From Undaria pinnatifida (lineage: Eukaryota > Sar > Phaeophyceae > Laminariales > Alariaceae): a stretch of DNA of 64,000 nt. Positions 44,001 to 54,099 of the stretch are shown one piece after another. The stretch lies in NCBI GenBank assembly GCA_012845835.1, contig JABAKD010000015.1:2020609-2084608 (forward strand), written 5' to 3'. The stretch's first letter is position 1. Every line of letters begins with the position of its first letter. The position numbers and the translations under genes were made by a program. Below the pieces are notes generated by a model that was not told the origin of the DNA, searched no databases, and saw only the letters and a program-made list of their open reading frames with translations.

Positions 44001-46051
44001 CGACACGCTTTCCCCATGGACATCTTTGTAGATATCTGGCGAATATTATAGTAAAGTACACGTCACATCCGGGGATAGTGAGTTACTTCTCATTTGAGGA
44101 GGCCCGTCAATGGAAAATATCACTTTTACCTTTTTTGAGGTGGGCGTGCGAATTGCTTCAGCTATGATATATACGTGTACCACTGTTTGTTTCATTCATT
44201 TTTTCCTTTGGTATTCTTCCACTCCGGAGCTCCGGAGTGACTGGAACGTATCCTGTGACCACGGACTTGATTATGCGCGTTAGTGTGAGACCAGCAACAC
44301 CAACAATCTGCGCTCAAACGTGCAGCCCCTACCACAGTACCGCTGTTCTCGCGTCTTTTTTATTGCCACCGAGTTGTTCTACTACGGTAGACTCCCCTAT
44401 TTTTCATGAGCGAAATCGCCGGTTTAGAAACCAGCACCGTTCCGTATATCCCGAAATACGGTGCCCCTTGCCACCCCGACGTCATAGTTTGATAGGCCTT
44501 CGCAACAAGAAATATGTGAAGATTGGTTTTTCATAGCATCCTTCCCCGTCTCAAGCAGCTATGAAACGTTCGTTGAAGAAAGTCACTGGTTTTGGGAGGG
44601 GGCTATCGTAGAATCAGTCCACCATCCGTGCCTTCCACTGCCCATGTATTAAAGGTGCTAGAACGCGAGGTAGGACTACTAGACTGGCGGGCGGGAGGCG
44701 ATACGATCGTTCTCGTCACTCTGAGGCATGACGAGTCCGCCGATTTATCCCGGGTTCGGCTTAGGCTTGGCGAGCCGCTGGATTGGTTTGCATCGTGTCC
44801 TTTCCTCGAGGTGAGCGCGTAACCCTCTGAAAAATTCACGCACCTGTTTGCGCTATATGAAAGGAATTCGCGTGAAATCAGTTTCACAGTGATGAAAGGT
44901 CAATCGCTGCAAATTTTAGCCGACACAAATTCCAAGTAGTTTAGCCCCCAAACGTGGAAGCAGCTTCGAGAGGGTTAAGGAACGATTTAACGGTCACCCT
45001 GGTACAGAGGAGACCGTAGCAGCTGCTGGAATCGACTTTTGAGGTTCGGTGTTTACATCCTATGGCCATGTGATATGGCCCCCGTACCCCCACTGTTTGT
45101 GAAGGCCCCAGGTTAGTTTGCATCGTGTCCTCTCCTGGAGGTGAGTGATTCATCTTTGTAGAACTTCACCCACGGTTTTACGCTCAATCATACTGGAATT
45201 AGCGTGGGCTAATGTTTTCGTGGTTTTCTGAAAGGGTCAGAGAACTCTCAGCGGCCATTCTAGTAGTGAGGAGACCTTTGCGGCTGCTGGAATCGAATTT
45301 GAGGTTCAGTGTCTACGTCTAGGGCCATGGGTTATGATCCCCCTACCCCACCATTTGTCGAGGCGCTGGATTTGTTTACGTATTGCCTTTTGCTGTAGGT
45401 TAGCGGTTACCTCTTTTAGAACTGCGCCCATGTTTTTGCGCTCAAAGTACTTGGAATGTGAGTGGGACAACGTTTGCGGCTCTAAGAGACAGGAGAATCC
45501 CAGCGGCCAATGTAGCAATGAGGAGACCTTAGCAACTGCTGGAATCGATTTTGGATTCCGGTGTCCGTATCCTCGGGTCATGTGGTACGGTGTCCCCGCT
45601 TTTTGTTAGGGAGGCGTTACTGTCTGTCTCCAAAATGAACCACTATGGCAGGGCAAGTGCTACACTTTTTTAACCCGCACATGTGAATGATCAAGCGTTA
45701 CCAAAGACAACCAACCAATTCATATTTTTTCTTCCCCTACTTCCCCTATTCGTGGTAATATCGTAGCCTGATGAGTGGAGCTATCTACGGGTGCAATGGA
45801 ACACTTCGCACGCCCACGTGTACGCGAACTCCTCACTGTGCGGAGCTGTGGAAACAAGCTATGACGCCGCTGGAGACACTCGCTGGGGCGTTTCTGGCGA
45901 CAACATGTCCTCTTCGCAAGGTTCGACAGTATCGGATGAGGCGACGGGCTCTGGAGGCAGTTTACTAGTCGGGGCGTGGCGAGGGGCGCCGGATAGTACT
46001 GGCACGGACCGGCGAGGAGGCTACTACACGGGCCTTCTAGACAACTTGGAG
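35073..46051 (+). CDS. Predicted secreted protein with two LamG/jellyroll domains (3' end and one internal exon unresolved)
   Basis: Exons with agreeing phases: 35073-35236 (ATG, donor GTAAGC, phase 2), 38139-38219, 39058-39214, 40736-40971, 41890-42208, 42854-42988, 45767-46051. Exon 1 encodes a basic N-terminus and a hydrophobic core (LGPIVLGACFAIFC), read as a signal peptide or anchor. Exons 2-5 give the first jellyroll: LVAYYPFDGDARNG, DLFDGENHGG, GHDFLDVPGLD, FPQLTVGAWVK, RRFLALDYRG, WTFVAAVYDQKSG, ATLFVDGTAV, TGFIGIVDEAFVYG and LTVDELDYLYHAAQ. Exons 6 and 7 belong to a second domain: GYALRLQGQQCMEV, GELVMGVWLNPSQ, then WSYLRVQWNTS and GYYTGLLDNLE. The strands expected between 42988 and 45767 were not found, and the last exon ends at a donor, so more exons lie downstream. 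Such domains bind glycans or proteins outside the cell; the role here is unknown. About 459 codons were recovered. Confidence 0.82.
36570..36780. repeat. CAG/CAA-rich low-complexity patch
   Basis: AGCAGCAGCAGCAGCACGGC, CAGCAACAACAGCACC and GGTAGCGGCGGCGGCAG lie in intron 1 of the LamG gene. The Gln-, Cys- or Ala-rich frames here are composition artefacts. Confidence 0.7.
36990..37440. repeat. Direct repeat pair, spacing about 330 bp
   Basis: GCCATTTTGAGGAAATAGAC, then GCTACTCGAGTTGTTCCC and TTCTAAACTCGTTTTCCCACC near 37015-37098, recur as GCCATTGTGAGGAAGTAGAC, TTACTCGAGTTGGTTCC and TTCTAAACTCGTTTTCCACC near 37350-37434. Confidence 0.65.
37714..38000. repeat. Two short tandem duplications (61-bp and 95-bp units)
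   Basis: GGTACGCGTATACATACCTT to GATGTAAAAGTACT occurs twice in a row (37714-37774, 37775-37837) with very few differences. Next, TGTACCACGTAAAGCGACAG and TGTACCACGTCAAGCGACAG (about 37865 and 37959) head a second pair. Confidence 0.8.
38285..38375 (-). repeat. Family C1 end fragment beside a G run
   Basis: G-rich 38288-38302, then GGCGTACCCGTTCGTTGCG, CACCATGGACCACGCACCCG and TTTCGAAACGGAGCACC. It is antisense to the LINE 3' end, 66 bases after LamG exon 2. Confidence 0.6.
38690..38990 (+). repeat. Two family C2 copies in tandem, poly(C)-rich
   Basis: Unit one has GGTGAAAACCCGACGTGCTC to CATGCACAAACTAAGTACAC and a C/T run (38825-38850). Unit two starts CGCTCGGTGCAAGCAACGTC and ends CATGAAACGAGTACACCCCC. 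Further C runs lie at 38575-38615 and 38710-38719. All of this is intron between LamG exons 2 and 3. Confidence 0.7.
39285..39490. repeat. Dispersed repeat with GGGGCTCCTCAA
   Basis: GACGGGGCTCCTCAATTAGAC, ATATCGTTGAAATCCC, GTGCCTGGGCCATTGGGTTG match, in order, GGCGGGGCTCCTCAACTGAG, ATATCGTTAAAACTCC and GCCTAGGCCGTGGGATTG at 43385-43490. Confidence 0.55.
40141..40730 (+). repeat. Tandem duplications in the intron before LamG exon 4, with a relic exon
   Basis: The stretch CCTTCGCGCC to GGACGGGGC at 40142-40245 is repeated at 40703-40775, where it forms the start of the real exon 40736-40971. In between, GTGTTGAAGTTCATTGGCTC and GTGTTGAAGCTCATTGGCTC (40410, 40587) belong to two units of about 180 bp with CTGTCCGATGTTGCGCTTTA-like words. 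Confidence 0.7.
40198..40284 (+). pseudogene. Relic copy of LamG exon 40736-40971
   Basis: It keeps the acceptor context GCCTCAG, the phase and the first 17 codons (VLAFDASSSPAGRGSS beside the real VLAFDASNSPAGRGTS). Then it diverges and meets TGA at 40282-40284. If spliced in, it would end the protein early. Confidence 0.7.
41020..41240 (-). repeat. Family C2 ends and a poly(G) run
   Basis: GGGGGGGTGTATACATCGTATCATGCATGGCCGTAGTC at 41023-41060 and a second end at 41080-41118 (GGGGGGGGGGTAGCAGTATA, TTATGGCCGTAGTCC) are antisense C2 termini. A run of about 19 G follows at 41217-41235. GAGTGAGCGACAGGATGG-type words repeat at about 41155, 41240 and 41295. Confidence 0.55.
43022..43366. mobile_element. 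hAT-type MITE with 8-bp target-site duplication
   Basis: The direct repeat ACGATTTG (43022-43029 and 43359-43366) flanks an element of 329 bp (43030-43358). The ends TAGAGCTGTGAGTCGGCA and TGGCGACTCGCAGCTCTA are imperfect terminal inverted repeats, with weaker pairing continuing for about 40 bases. An 8-bp duplication and TAGAGCTG-like ends are typical of the hAT superfamily. Inside is a second strong inverted repeat at about 43099-43160. There is no transposase. It lies in a LamG gene intron. Confidence 0.88.
43385..43590. repeat. Dispersed repeat with GGGGCTCCTCAACTGAGGA
   Basis: See 39285-39490 for the shared order of words. Here GCCTAGGCCGTGGGATTGCTC and TTTCTAAAAGTCAGTTTGTG are clear. 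It starts 19 bases after the hAT-type MITE. Confidence 0.55.
44235..44310 (-). repeat. (AAC)n-ended repeat, end fragment
   Basis: GAGTGACTGGAACGTATCC, TGTGACCACGGACTTGATTA and TGCGCGTTAGTGTGAGACCAGCAACACCAAC form an antisense copy of the units at 48983, 53740 and 57721. The AAC tail is decayed. Confidence 0.7.
44565..44640 (-). repeat. Repeat shared with 4367-4450
   Basis: AGCAGCTATGAAACGTTCG, TTGAAGAAAGTCACTGG-TTTTGGG and GGGGCTATCGTAGAATCAGTCC are the reverse of the sequence at 4367-4450, where it sits between the SINE break and the MITE. Confidence 0.65.
44750..45605. repeat. Tandem array, about 250-bp unit, 3-4 diverged copies
   Basis: Recurring words about 250 bases apart: GCGCTGGATTTGTTTRC (44766, 45100, 45363 region), GAGGAGACC (45014, 45265, 45521), GCTGCTGGAATCGA (45022, 45283, 45535) and GGCCATGTGRTATGR (45063, 45322, 45577). 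It lies in the LamG intron before exon 45767-46051. Confidence 0.75.
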
Positions 46052-46679
46052 GTACGATTACGGGGGTTTTAGAAAAACACGCTGTACGTGCAAGTGTATC
46101 GGCGTGTAGCGAGGTGCATAGCAGGCTACGGTAGAGGCGCGTCATTTTTTTCTGAGACCCATCACTTGAAAAAGGTTCATCACATACCCGCGACCCATAA
46201 ACTATTTTGAATAAAAATGAAAAGAGCAACCATTGTGATGAACAAACCCATGGTCTAGGTGTATGAAAAAATACATGTTGAAAAAAAGAACCGCATTCCG
46301 ACGATTTCGGGTTAACCCCGTTGGAACCCTACAACCCCTCCCTATACTTGTTCCGAGGAATTTTGTCACAAAAACGGGTTTCTAGCTGCAAAGGCGTTAA
46401 GGACCGCCGTTATTCAGAAAATAGTGTACCCAAAAGTGCTGCCTCTATAGTAATACGCGTCCAAGGGCTTGACCCCTGTCAATCTGTCCCTACCTGTTAC
46501 AGGACTTACTGATTGAAATTAGTATAGCACCATTCTTGCAGTAGCGAATGGGTCAGCACTCCCGACATGGGGAAAAACATTTGGAAATTAGACTTGGATA
46601 ATTTTAGGAGTTGGAAATTTACAACTGCACCCACGTTTTTGATGGACAGCTGCCTAGGATTTAGTATTGACATTTTTTG

Positions 46680-48210
46680 CTAAAAAGGGTTGAGACAAAT
46701 AGCTACACTAATTCCATGTAGTTTGGAATGAGTGTGGAACAATTTGTTGCAGTTCTCAAAGGGTTGACAAACATAACTATCAAGTAGGTTGGAATTAGTG
46801 TGGGACATTTTTTTGCAGTTCTAAAAGGGTTTTGAAAAAATGATCTCGCACTAATTTCAAGTAGTGTGGAATTAGTGTTGGACATTTCCTTGCAGTTTTA
46901 AAAGGGTTGAGAAAAATGATCACCCACTAATTTCAAGTAGTTTGGAATTGGTGTGGGATCATTTCTTGCGGTTCTAAAAGGGTTGAGAAAAAAAATTACC
47001 ACACACTAATTTCAAGTAGCTTGAAAGTAGTGTGGGATAATTTTTGCAGTTCTAAAAGATTGGGAAAATAATAGAAATACACTAATTTCAAGTAGTTTGG
47101 AGTTAGTGTGGGCCAATTTCTTGCAGTTCTAAAAAGGTCGAGAAAATAACTATACATAAATTTCAAGTAGTTTGGAGTTACTAGTGTGGGACCATTTTCT
47201 TGCAGTTCTAAAAAGGTCGAAAAACTATTTACACACAACCTTCAAGTAGTTTGGAATTTGTGTGGGACAATTTCTTGCAGTTCTAAAAGGGTTGAGAAAA
47301 ATAGCTAGCACAGTATTTTCAAGGAGTTTGGAAAAAGTGTGGGACAATTCTTGCAATTCTTAAAAGGTCGAGAAAAATAACTTCACACTAATTCAAAGTA
47401 GTTTGGACTTAGTGTCGGACAATTTTAGCATTTCTAAAAGGGTTGAGAAAATAACTACCAGGTATTCGCACTAATTTATAATTTCAAGTAGTTTGGAACT
47501 AATGTGGGACAACTTTTTGCAGTTCTGAAAAGGTTGAGAAAGCATAACCACACACTAATTTCAAGTATAATATTTTTAAATTGGTGTGGGACATTTTTTT
47601 ACAGTTCTAAAAAGGTTGAGAAAATACACCTATACGCTAATTTCACGTAGTGTGGAATTAGAGTGGGACACTTTTTAGCCTTTCTAAAAGAGTTGAGAAT
47701 ATAACTTTACACTAATTTCTAATTTCAAGCTCGTAGTTTGGAACTAGTGTGGGACAATTTCTTGCAGTTTTAAAAGGGTTGAGAAACATTATCGCACACT
47801 AATTTCAAGTTGTTTGGACTTGGTGTGGGACAATTTTTAGCATTTTTAAAAGGGTTGAGAAAATAACTATACACTAATTTCTAATTTCAAGTAGTTTGGA
47901 ATTAGTGTGGGACAACTTCTTGCAGTTCTGAAAGGGTTAATAAACCATATCTAACCACACACACTAATTCCAAGTAGTTTGGAACTCGTGTGGGACAATT
48001 TTTGCAGTTCTAAAATTTTTGAAAAAACATAACTATACACTAATTTGAAGTAGTTTAGAATTAGAATGGGACATTTTTTAGCTTTTCTGAAAGGGTTGAG
48101 AAAATAACTATAATATACTTTGTAATTTCAAGTAGTTTGGAAGTAGTGTTGGTCAATTTCTAGCAGTTCTAAAAGGGTTGAGAAAACATTACCGCACACT
48201 AGTTTTGTAG
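46680..48210. repeat. Large minisatellite, units of about 70-110 bp, roughly 18-20 copies
   Basis: The unit is CACTAATTTCAAGTAGTTTG, GAATTAGTGTGGGACAATTT, CTTGCAGTTCTAAAAGGGTT and GAGAAAATAACTA, repeated head to tail with indels. Some units carry an extra CTAATTTCTAATTTC. Similar single units occur at 32310-32350, 44925-44985, 46310-46400, 50215-50285 and 55365-55430. The array follows the last LamG exon found, so it is either an intron of that gene or intergenic. Confidence 0.9.
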
Positions 48211-48984
48211 TGGTACTCCGAGTGGGGGATTCGTGGTTGGTCGGTGTTGGGAAGCGTGCTCCTCATGGGTTCCGGTGCCCTCTGTTTCGTCTCTCCTCAT
48301 GGCTCGCTGGATAGTCTCAGAAGCTAATGCATTCTTTCGTCTACATTGAACTCTAAAAATAAAGACAAAACAAAACAAGACAGAGTAGGGCAGGGTAGAA
48401 CACGTAGTGCAAGGTAGAGCAGGTAGTGAGATGTGGGGCGTCCTGCTTGTTCCATCATCGTCACCTACATTACCGTCCATCTATGATGGCCTTGACGTGA
48501 GTGTGACATCTAATATCACGTGGTTTCACCTCAACCATGACATGGTTTCACGTCGAATCTATAAACTATCCTTCTACGGAGGGCACTCCATTACAGTTTC
48601 CATTAGTTTTTGTCCCCAAAACGGGGGTGCAGAACTCCTTTAGGTATGCCATCCCCGAAAGGGCTGCACCTACAATCGAGGACCAAGTGCTTGGAATTAG
48701 AGGAAGCAACTTGTTGCACCGGTAAAACGGCAATTTCCCTGCAAGCGCCATTGACAAATAATCGATTTACCTTGGAGAGGCATTCGTGGTTTTCGCCAGC
48801 GCTTGCCTCATTTGAGTGTTTTTGTTACGCGTTGCCTCGTTCTGTGAGCATGGCACTAAAACCGTACCAGGTACCTTGTAAACTACGCTATAAACTCGTT
48901 TTAGCTATGAATAGTCGGTGTTTGCTTGCTCGGATACTTGCGAGGTGGCTATTTAATTGATTTTTCCATTAGTTTTCAAGAGCT

Positions 48985-49125
48985 TTGTTGTTGTTGTTGT
49001 TCTCACATAAACTCGCATAATCAAGTCCGTGGTCACAGGACAGGCTTCAGTCACCCTGGAGTGGAAAATCCCCCAGGGAAAAAAACACAAGCAAACCAAA
49101 GGTGGTACACGCATATTATGTTATG
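48985..49125 (-). repeat. (AAC)n-ended repeat inserted in repeat R2
   Basis: The plus strand reads TTGTTGTTGTTGTTCTCACA, CTCGCATAATCAAGTCCGTG, GTCACAGGACAGGCTTCAG and GGTGGTACACGCATAT. Repeat R2 runs on both sides (48895-48980 and about 49130-49235), so this is a nested insertion. On the minus strand the element ends in AAC units. Confidence 0.7.
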
Positions 49126-49367
49126 CCGGTATCTGGTTTAGCTCATGGGAACGCCTGCCTGTGTTTCCCCTTTTCAACTCGCGACACCCCCGGCATTCAA
49201 GCCAACCACATCCCGAAGGAGAACGTCGTACATACTATACATTCGATGAACATTAAAAACAAACCTTGAACCGAAGATTAATTTAGCTCGATCCGAGATC
49301 CTGGTGCCAAAAACACACCACGTTGCGTCACGTTGCGTGAAAAACACCAAAATACCAAAAAAGGTAC

Positions 49368-49439
49368 ACCGAAGGAGGGGCTCGAACCCTCGACCACAAG
49401 ATTAAGAGTCTTGCGCTCTACCGACTGAGCTACTCCGGC
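49368..49439 (-). tRNA. tRNA-Lys (CTT anticodon)
   Basis: The 72-nt minus-strand sequence folds fully. Acceptor GCCGGAG/CTTCGGT has two G-U pairs; D arm is GCTC/GAGC; anticodon stem CAAGA/TCTTG holds loop CTCTTAA with anticodon CTT; T arm is GAGGG-TTCGAGC-CCCTC. Box A (TAGCTCAGTCGG) and box B (GGTTCGAGCCC) are intact. There is no intron. Confidence 0.93.
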
Positions 49440-49699
49440 TTGCTACTGATGACCAGACGAAACGGTATTTTCCACATTGTCGATCATGCGGTCATTGTTA
49501 TTGTTGTAAACTTGTTGCGCCACAAACGTGTCGTGGCCGCATTGTGCCCTATGTACCACGCACGCTAGATTTTACCGTATAACAAAGCCTCGAAGTATAC
49601 CGGGTGACATAATTACCAAACTTTTTAAAGGCGGTTTTCGAGGTGGGCACAATTTTTTCAGGAATCTAAAACGCGCGGTGACGCCGATCTCGGGGCGTA

Positions 49700-51180
49700 A
49701 TCTTAGCCCGAGTCAGGGTTGGGGTTAGGGTTCGGCTTGGGTCGACACTAGAGATTAGCACCGGAGAGAAATTTCGAAAAACCGAAGACCAGATTGGAGG
49801 CGTTCTTCTCAACAATGAAAAACCGATCAAATCGGTTCTTGTTTGGCAGGTATTGAAACCTCCAAAACATCGGAAGCCACGAGTGATTTTTCAATTTTTC
49901 GACGATTTGAACCTTGTCGTGTACTCCGAACGGCGTATTAGGTTCTCTTCGTTAGTTTGATAGCCCAATTTTCTGGCTGTCATGTTCATATTCACGTTGT
50001 TCATTGCTGCAGGCTTGTTTTAGTGTGGACGGATGCCCTGAAATGTGAAAAAGAAATAAGGGAAAACCTTTTCCTTTATTCGAAAACCGAGTAATTGCAA
50101 GCACCTGGGGGGGTTCAAAAACCGCGGTTAACCGGCTCTTTTTATCCGGTGCCCATCCATATTATTTTTTATTTTCGACACCCTCTCTTGTTTTGTTTTT
50201 TTTAGAGCCCCCGAATCCCTCCCTATACTAAATTCGAGTAAAATTGTCCCCAAAAAGGATTTCCAGTTCTAAAGGCGTTACGAGTAAGGTACTTTTAATA
50301 TGTTAGCTGTGAGTTCGACCAGTTGAGTGGTCGATACTCACCTCTGCAGGTTGCGTGATACTACGGCCGCGCGCTTGTACAGCTGTATACCACTAATAGT
50401 AGATCGGTGACTCCCCTGGACAGTAGAGCTTACCACTTTTTCGACAACATGGTCGACGCACCCTGTGTACGTGACGAATGGGGTTTCACTGTACGTTGGT
50501 TGTTGCGTTTCATTGGGTTAGGGTTAGAGTATATATAATTTAAAGAGTATGTCAACCATGTTGTCAAAAAAGCGGCAAGGTACCCTCCCCCTGGATGCTG
50601 CCAGGGTCAAGACGACGAGAGAAAATTAATCCATGAAAAAACGCACGAAAGACAATGACAGAAGACACTACACGCACCCACCATGCCTGAACGAAGAACG
50701 AAAAAAGCCTATTTTTTATTTTTATTCTCTGCTTTTACTTGGTTTTAATACAACCCTCTGTCCGGGTCTCGGAAAATCGAGTGTGGTATGTATGTCGTGT
50801 TTATATTTTTGGCTTCGTTTTAGTATACCCCCTCTGCCGGGTCTCGGAAAATCGAGTGCGGTATGCGTTTTTTTACTTGGTTTTAGTGTACCCACCTGTC
50901 CGGGTCTCGAAAAATCGAGTGTGGTACATGTGATATGTCGTTTCTTTTTGCAGTACTAAGGTGTTTGCAGTACTAAGGTACTGCTGGTCTTGATGGTATT
51001 TATATTTATGTATTTTATAACTAATTTTCAAGGACGTCAGCCGTGAGTTCGACGAATTTCAGGTCAACACTCATCTTTGCAAGCTGCGTTGTTGGTACTC
51101 GTAATATTTACTATATGGGTGATTTTTCATTGGGAGGTGTCCTATTTTTTGACGCATAAGTAATCCTCGTAAGGGGAGTA
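49700..51180. other. No gene recognised; repeats only
   Basis: A GGGTTAGGGTTCGG word lies at 49717-49735 and TTGGGTTAGGGTTAGAGT at 50513. A diverged single unit of the 46.7-kb minisatellite lies at 50215-50285. At 50735-50955 there are three units of about 60-70 bp with GGGTCTCGGAAAATCGAGTG and GTGGTATG. The small open frames across those units are a repeat artefact. Confidence 0.6.
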
Positions 51181-51221
51181 CGTTGGCAATCTCACTGGTA
51201 TGCCCTAAAACGATAATATGT

Positions 51222-52440
51222 CTATATACAAAATCTGGCGCAGGACTGTCATTTTTTTTTCCGCTTCCGTGGGCTGTCGGCGGGCTGTTGGCGGGCTGTT
51301 GGCTCAACAGTCCAAAAACACGTCAGAAAAACAGCAGCCGCCTCTTTTGGTTGAACACGTTTACAGCAACTCCAGCAGGGTATATATAGTTGAACAAAAA
51401 ATGCCCCTAGCTAGAGCTAAGCACACTGCCGAGAGGCACAGGCCTACACACTGCTGAGAGGAGCAGACCTGCACAGCTATGTTGACACGGGCGTCTGTAC
51501 AGGGCCACCAGTTCAGCACTGCTGTTGCTGTGCTACGTCAGCAGCAGCTGTCGGCAGTTGCAGCAGCAGTAATTTAGAACAATAACACGTTTTGAGCACA
51601 CTGCACTGAGAGCAGGCACGGCTGCTGTAACAGGCTATAACACGTTTTGAGCACACTGCACTGAGAGCAGGCACAGCTGCTGTAACAGGCTATATACCAA
51701 AATCTGGCGCAGGACTGTCATTTTTCTTTCCGCTTCCGTGGGCTGTCGGCGGGCTGTTGGCGGGCTGTTGGCTCAACAGTCCAAAAACACGTCAGAAAAA
51801 CAGCAGCTGCCTCTTTTGGTTGAACACGTTTACAGCAACTCCAGCAGGGTATAGTTGAACAAAAAATGCCCCTAGCTAGAGCTAAGCACACTGCCGAGAG
51901 GCACAGGCCTACACACTGCTGAGAGGAGCAGACCTGCACAGCTATGTTGACACGGGCGTCTGTACAGGGCCACCAGTTCAGCACTGCTGTTGCTGTGCTG
52001 CTGTGTTTTGCACAAAAAAAAACACGTCAGCAGCAGCTGTCGGCAGTTGCAGCAGCAGTAATTTTGAACAATAACACGTTTTGAGCACACTGCACTGAGA
52101 GCAGGCACAGCTGCTGTAACAGGCGTCCGTACAGGAGCAGCCGGTTCTTCTGTATATCTGGGGCCGCGGGAGTGGGGCCGGGGTTGCTATTGCTGTGTCT
52201 TGCATGGGAGCTGCACCGTCAACAACAAAAAATCGCATACATATGCCACAACGACAGAAGCAGTTGAACAAAAAAAAGTCATAGTTCAACAGAAAATCGT
52301 CATATGCCAGCTACGAGCACTGCTGTAAGGCACAGCTGTAAGGCACAGCTATGCGCAGCTGTGTTGACACGAGCGTCCGTACAGGAGCACCCGGTTCTGT
52401 ATGCAAAATCTGGGGCCGGAACTGTTGGTGGTGTGTTTTG
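51222..52440. repeat. Recent tandem duplication, about 470-bp unit, plus a partial third copy
   Basis: ATCTGGCGCAGGACTGTCAT, TCCGTGGGCTGTCGGCGGGC, CAGCAACTCCAGCAGGGTAT and ACACGGGCGTCTGTACAGGG occur in the same order from about 51232 and again from about 51704, nearly identical. The first copy ends with a doubled 54-bp piece (AACACGTTTTGAGCACACTG). The second copy has an extra CTGTGTTTTGCACAAAAAAA near 52000. A diverged third part (52127-52440) repeats GTCCGTACAGGAGCA twice. All large reverse frames here come from the repeat. Confidence 0.85.
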
Positions 52441-52984
52441 CAGGGGTAGCGGCCGCCGAGATACTATACGGGGTGACCATAGAAATCCGGGTCGCTGGAA
52501 CAAATTACCCACCGCCGGCTGACCCTCACCAGCCAAACATTCTCACTGTTCTTTTCCACGCCAATTCCCTTCACTACTGCACTCTGTCACCTTCGAACGC
52601 GCACAATAATAATGATAGCGATCCATGACTGAAAACTGTTTTTCAATTATATATTTTTTTTTAGTTTAACATAATATCGTCATACTACTTAGGGGCTGGG
52701 TGCGCCGCTCAGCAGTGTTGACACGGGCTGAACATCCGTATGCGTTCGTACAGGAAGTGGTTCGCGCTGTGTTTCGGCAGCGGGTTGTTGCGGGAAAAGA
52801 GGCGTTTCAAATCTATATCACTGTTTGCTTTCGTCTTGCATCACCCCCATCCGCTGTGCTCTCATGAGCCCACTCCGGAGGGAGATCTTGTATTATATTA
52901 TGGAAAATGATGGTATAACATCAGCCGTCTACGACACATACGAGTACTCACTGACGGTTTATTTTTGTGGTGAAAATAAATCGC

Positions 52985-53056
52985 ACCGAAGGAGGGGCTC
53001 GAACCCTCGACCACAAGATTAAGAGTCTTGCGCTCTACCGACTGAGCTACTCCGGC
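52985..53056 (-). tRNA. tRNA-Lys (CTT anticodon)
   Basis: Identical over all 72 nt to the gene at 49368-49439. The upstream sequences differ, so only the gene body is conserved between these two copies. Confidence 0.93.
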
Positions 53057-53309
53057 TGAGGCGATGGTGTGCGGCGATCTGGACACCGATTCACGTGAAC
53101 CTCGTAGCTTCACTGTTGCGACTTCTCCTTCGTTTGGTATTTGGTACCACAAGCAGCAGGGCCTGGTGCTCTGCAAAACGGTTGCGCTAGAATAACATGT
53201 AATCATGGACGGAAATATAATAACCATTTCATTATCCATAGAATAAACAAAAACGGTCCTTATATTCATGTCCAGAGTTGCACCATGTACTGAAAACACA
53301 ACGAACGCT

Positions 53310-53365
53310 TAAGAGGAGGGGCTCAGATCCTCAATGCGCTCTACCGACTGAGCTAGTCCGAGGCT
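53310..53365 (-). pseudogene. tRNA-Lys pseudogene with anticodon arm deleted
   Basis: The minus strand keeps the D-arm region (GCTCAGTCGGTAGAGCGCA) and then jumps to a mutated T arm (GAGGATCTGAGCCCCTCCTC). The anticodon stem and loop are missing. Confidence 0.75.
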
Positions 53366-53518
53366 TATCATGTTACGTATGGGACAACAATGTACCATGC
53401 CCAAAAACAGGCATGGAGCGGCTTTCGCCGCGAAATGTCCGCTCCAAATCGTGCGCGAAAAACAAAAATATGCCAATTAGTTATCCTTTCCTACGTGTTT
53501 TTTCGCAAAAAAAGGTGC

Positions 53519-53590
53519 ACCGAAGGAGGGGCTCGAACCCTCGACCACAAGATTAAGAGTCTTGCGCTCTACCGACTGAGCTACTCCGGC
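53519..53590 (-). tRNA. tRNA-Lys (CTT anticodon)
   Basis: Identical over 72 nt to 49368-49439. The base 3' of the gene (minus strand) gives discriminator G, as in the other intact copies. Confidence 0.93.
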
Positions 53591-53654
53591 AGCTGATGAG
53601 TAGCCGCTAAATTTTTGGCTACAAAAATCAGGCACCCATGATGACAATGCCTTA

Positions 53655-53664
53655 ATACGCGTCG

Positions 53665-53747
<83 letters not shown>

Positions 53748-54095
53748 ATTGTTGTTCTCACATTAACTCGCATAATCAAGTCCGTGGTCACAGGACAGGC
53801 TCCAGTCACTCTGGAGCTGAGGAATACCCCAGGGAAAACACACACAACCCAAGGTGGTACACGCATATATCACAGCTGACGCAATTCATGCCTCCACCAG
53901 AAACATATAAAAGTGAAATCGGGAGTCAGTTTACGATGTGCCAGGTCCAGGCCGGCGCATACGTCTCACTACTCACGCCTGAAGAAACCGAATATTCCGA
54001 TTGCCACCCAAGGAAGATTACCACGTATAAATTACACGTGGTATTTATCATTACGCATACGCACGACAGGCGTAAGTCAATTGGAGAAAAATAAA
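53655..54095 (-). repeat. (AAC)n-ended dispersed repeat, full copy with long microsatellite
   Basis: About 31 TTG units at 53662-53756 on the plus strand are followed by TTCTCACATTAACTCGCATA and a ~340-bp body that matches 57721-58092 almost throughout. The body includes CAGCTGACGCAATTCATGCC, CCACCAGAAACATATAAAAG and GTAAGTCAATTGGA. Read on the minus strand, the element ends in (AAC)n. The plus-strand frame with MPPPETYKSEIGSQ is open in both copies but has no known motif. Confidence 0.8.
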
Positions 54096-54099
54096 CAAA

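Noticed and set aside
44592-44822. Possible missing LamG exon (DWRAGGDTIVLVTLRHDES)
   Set aside because: It overlaps the 250-bp tandem array and has no clear LamG strand pattern, so it was not added to the gene.
52898-53299. Minus-strand frames containing SVERKTLNLVVEGSSPSFGA
   Set aside because: This recurring peptide is the translation of the tRNA-Lys gene body, seen at each copy; it is not a protein domain.
53477-53866. Threonine-rich minus-strand frame, 129 codons
   Set aside because: It is the (AAC)n microsatellite joined to a tRNA-Lys gene.
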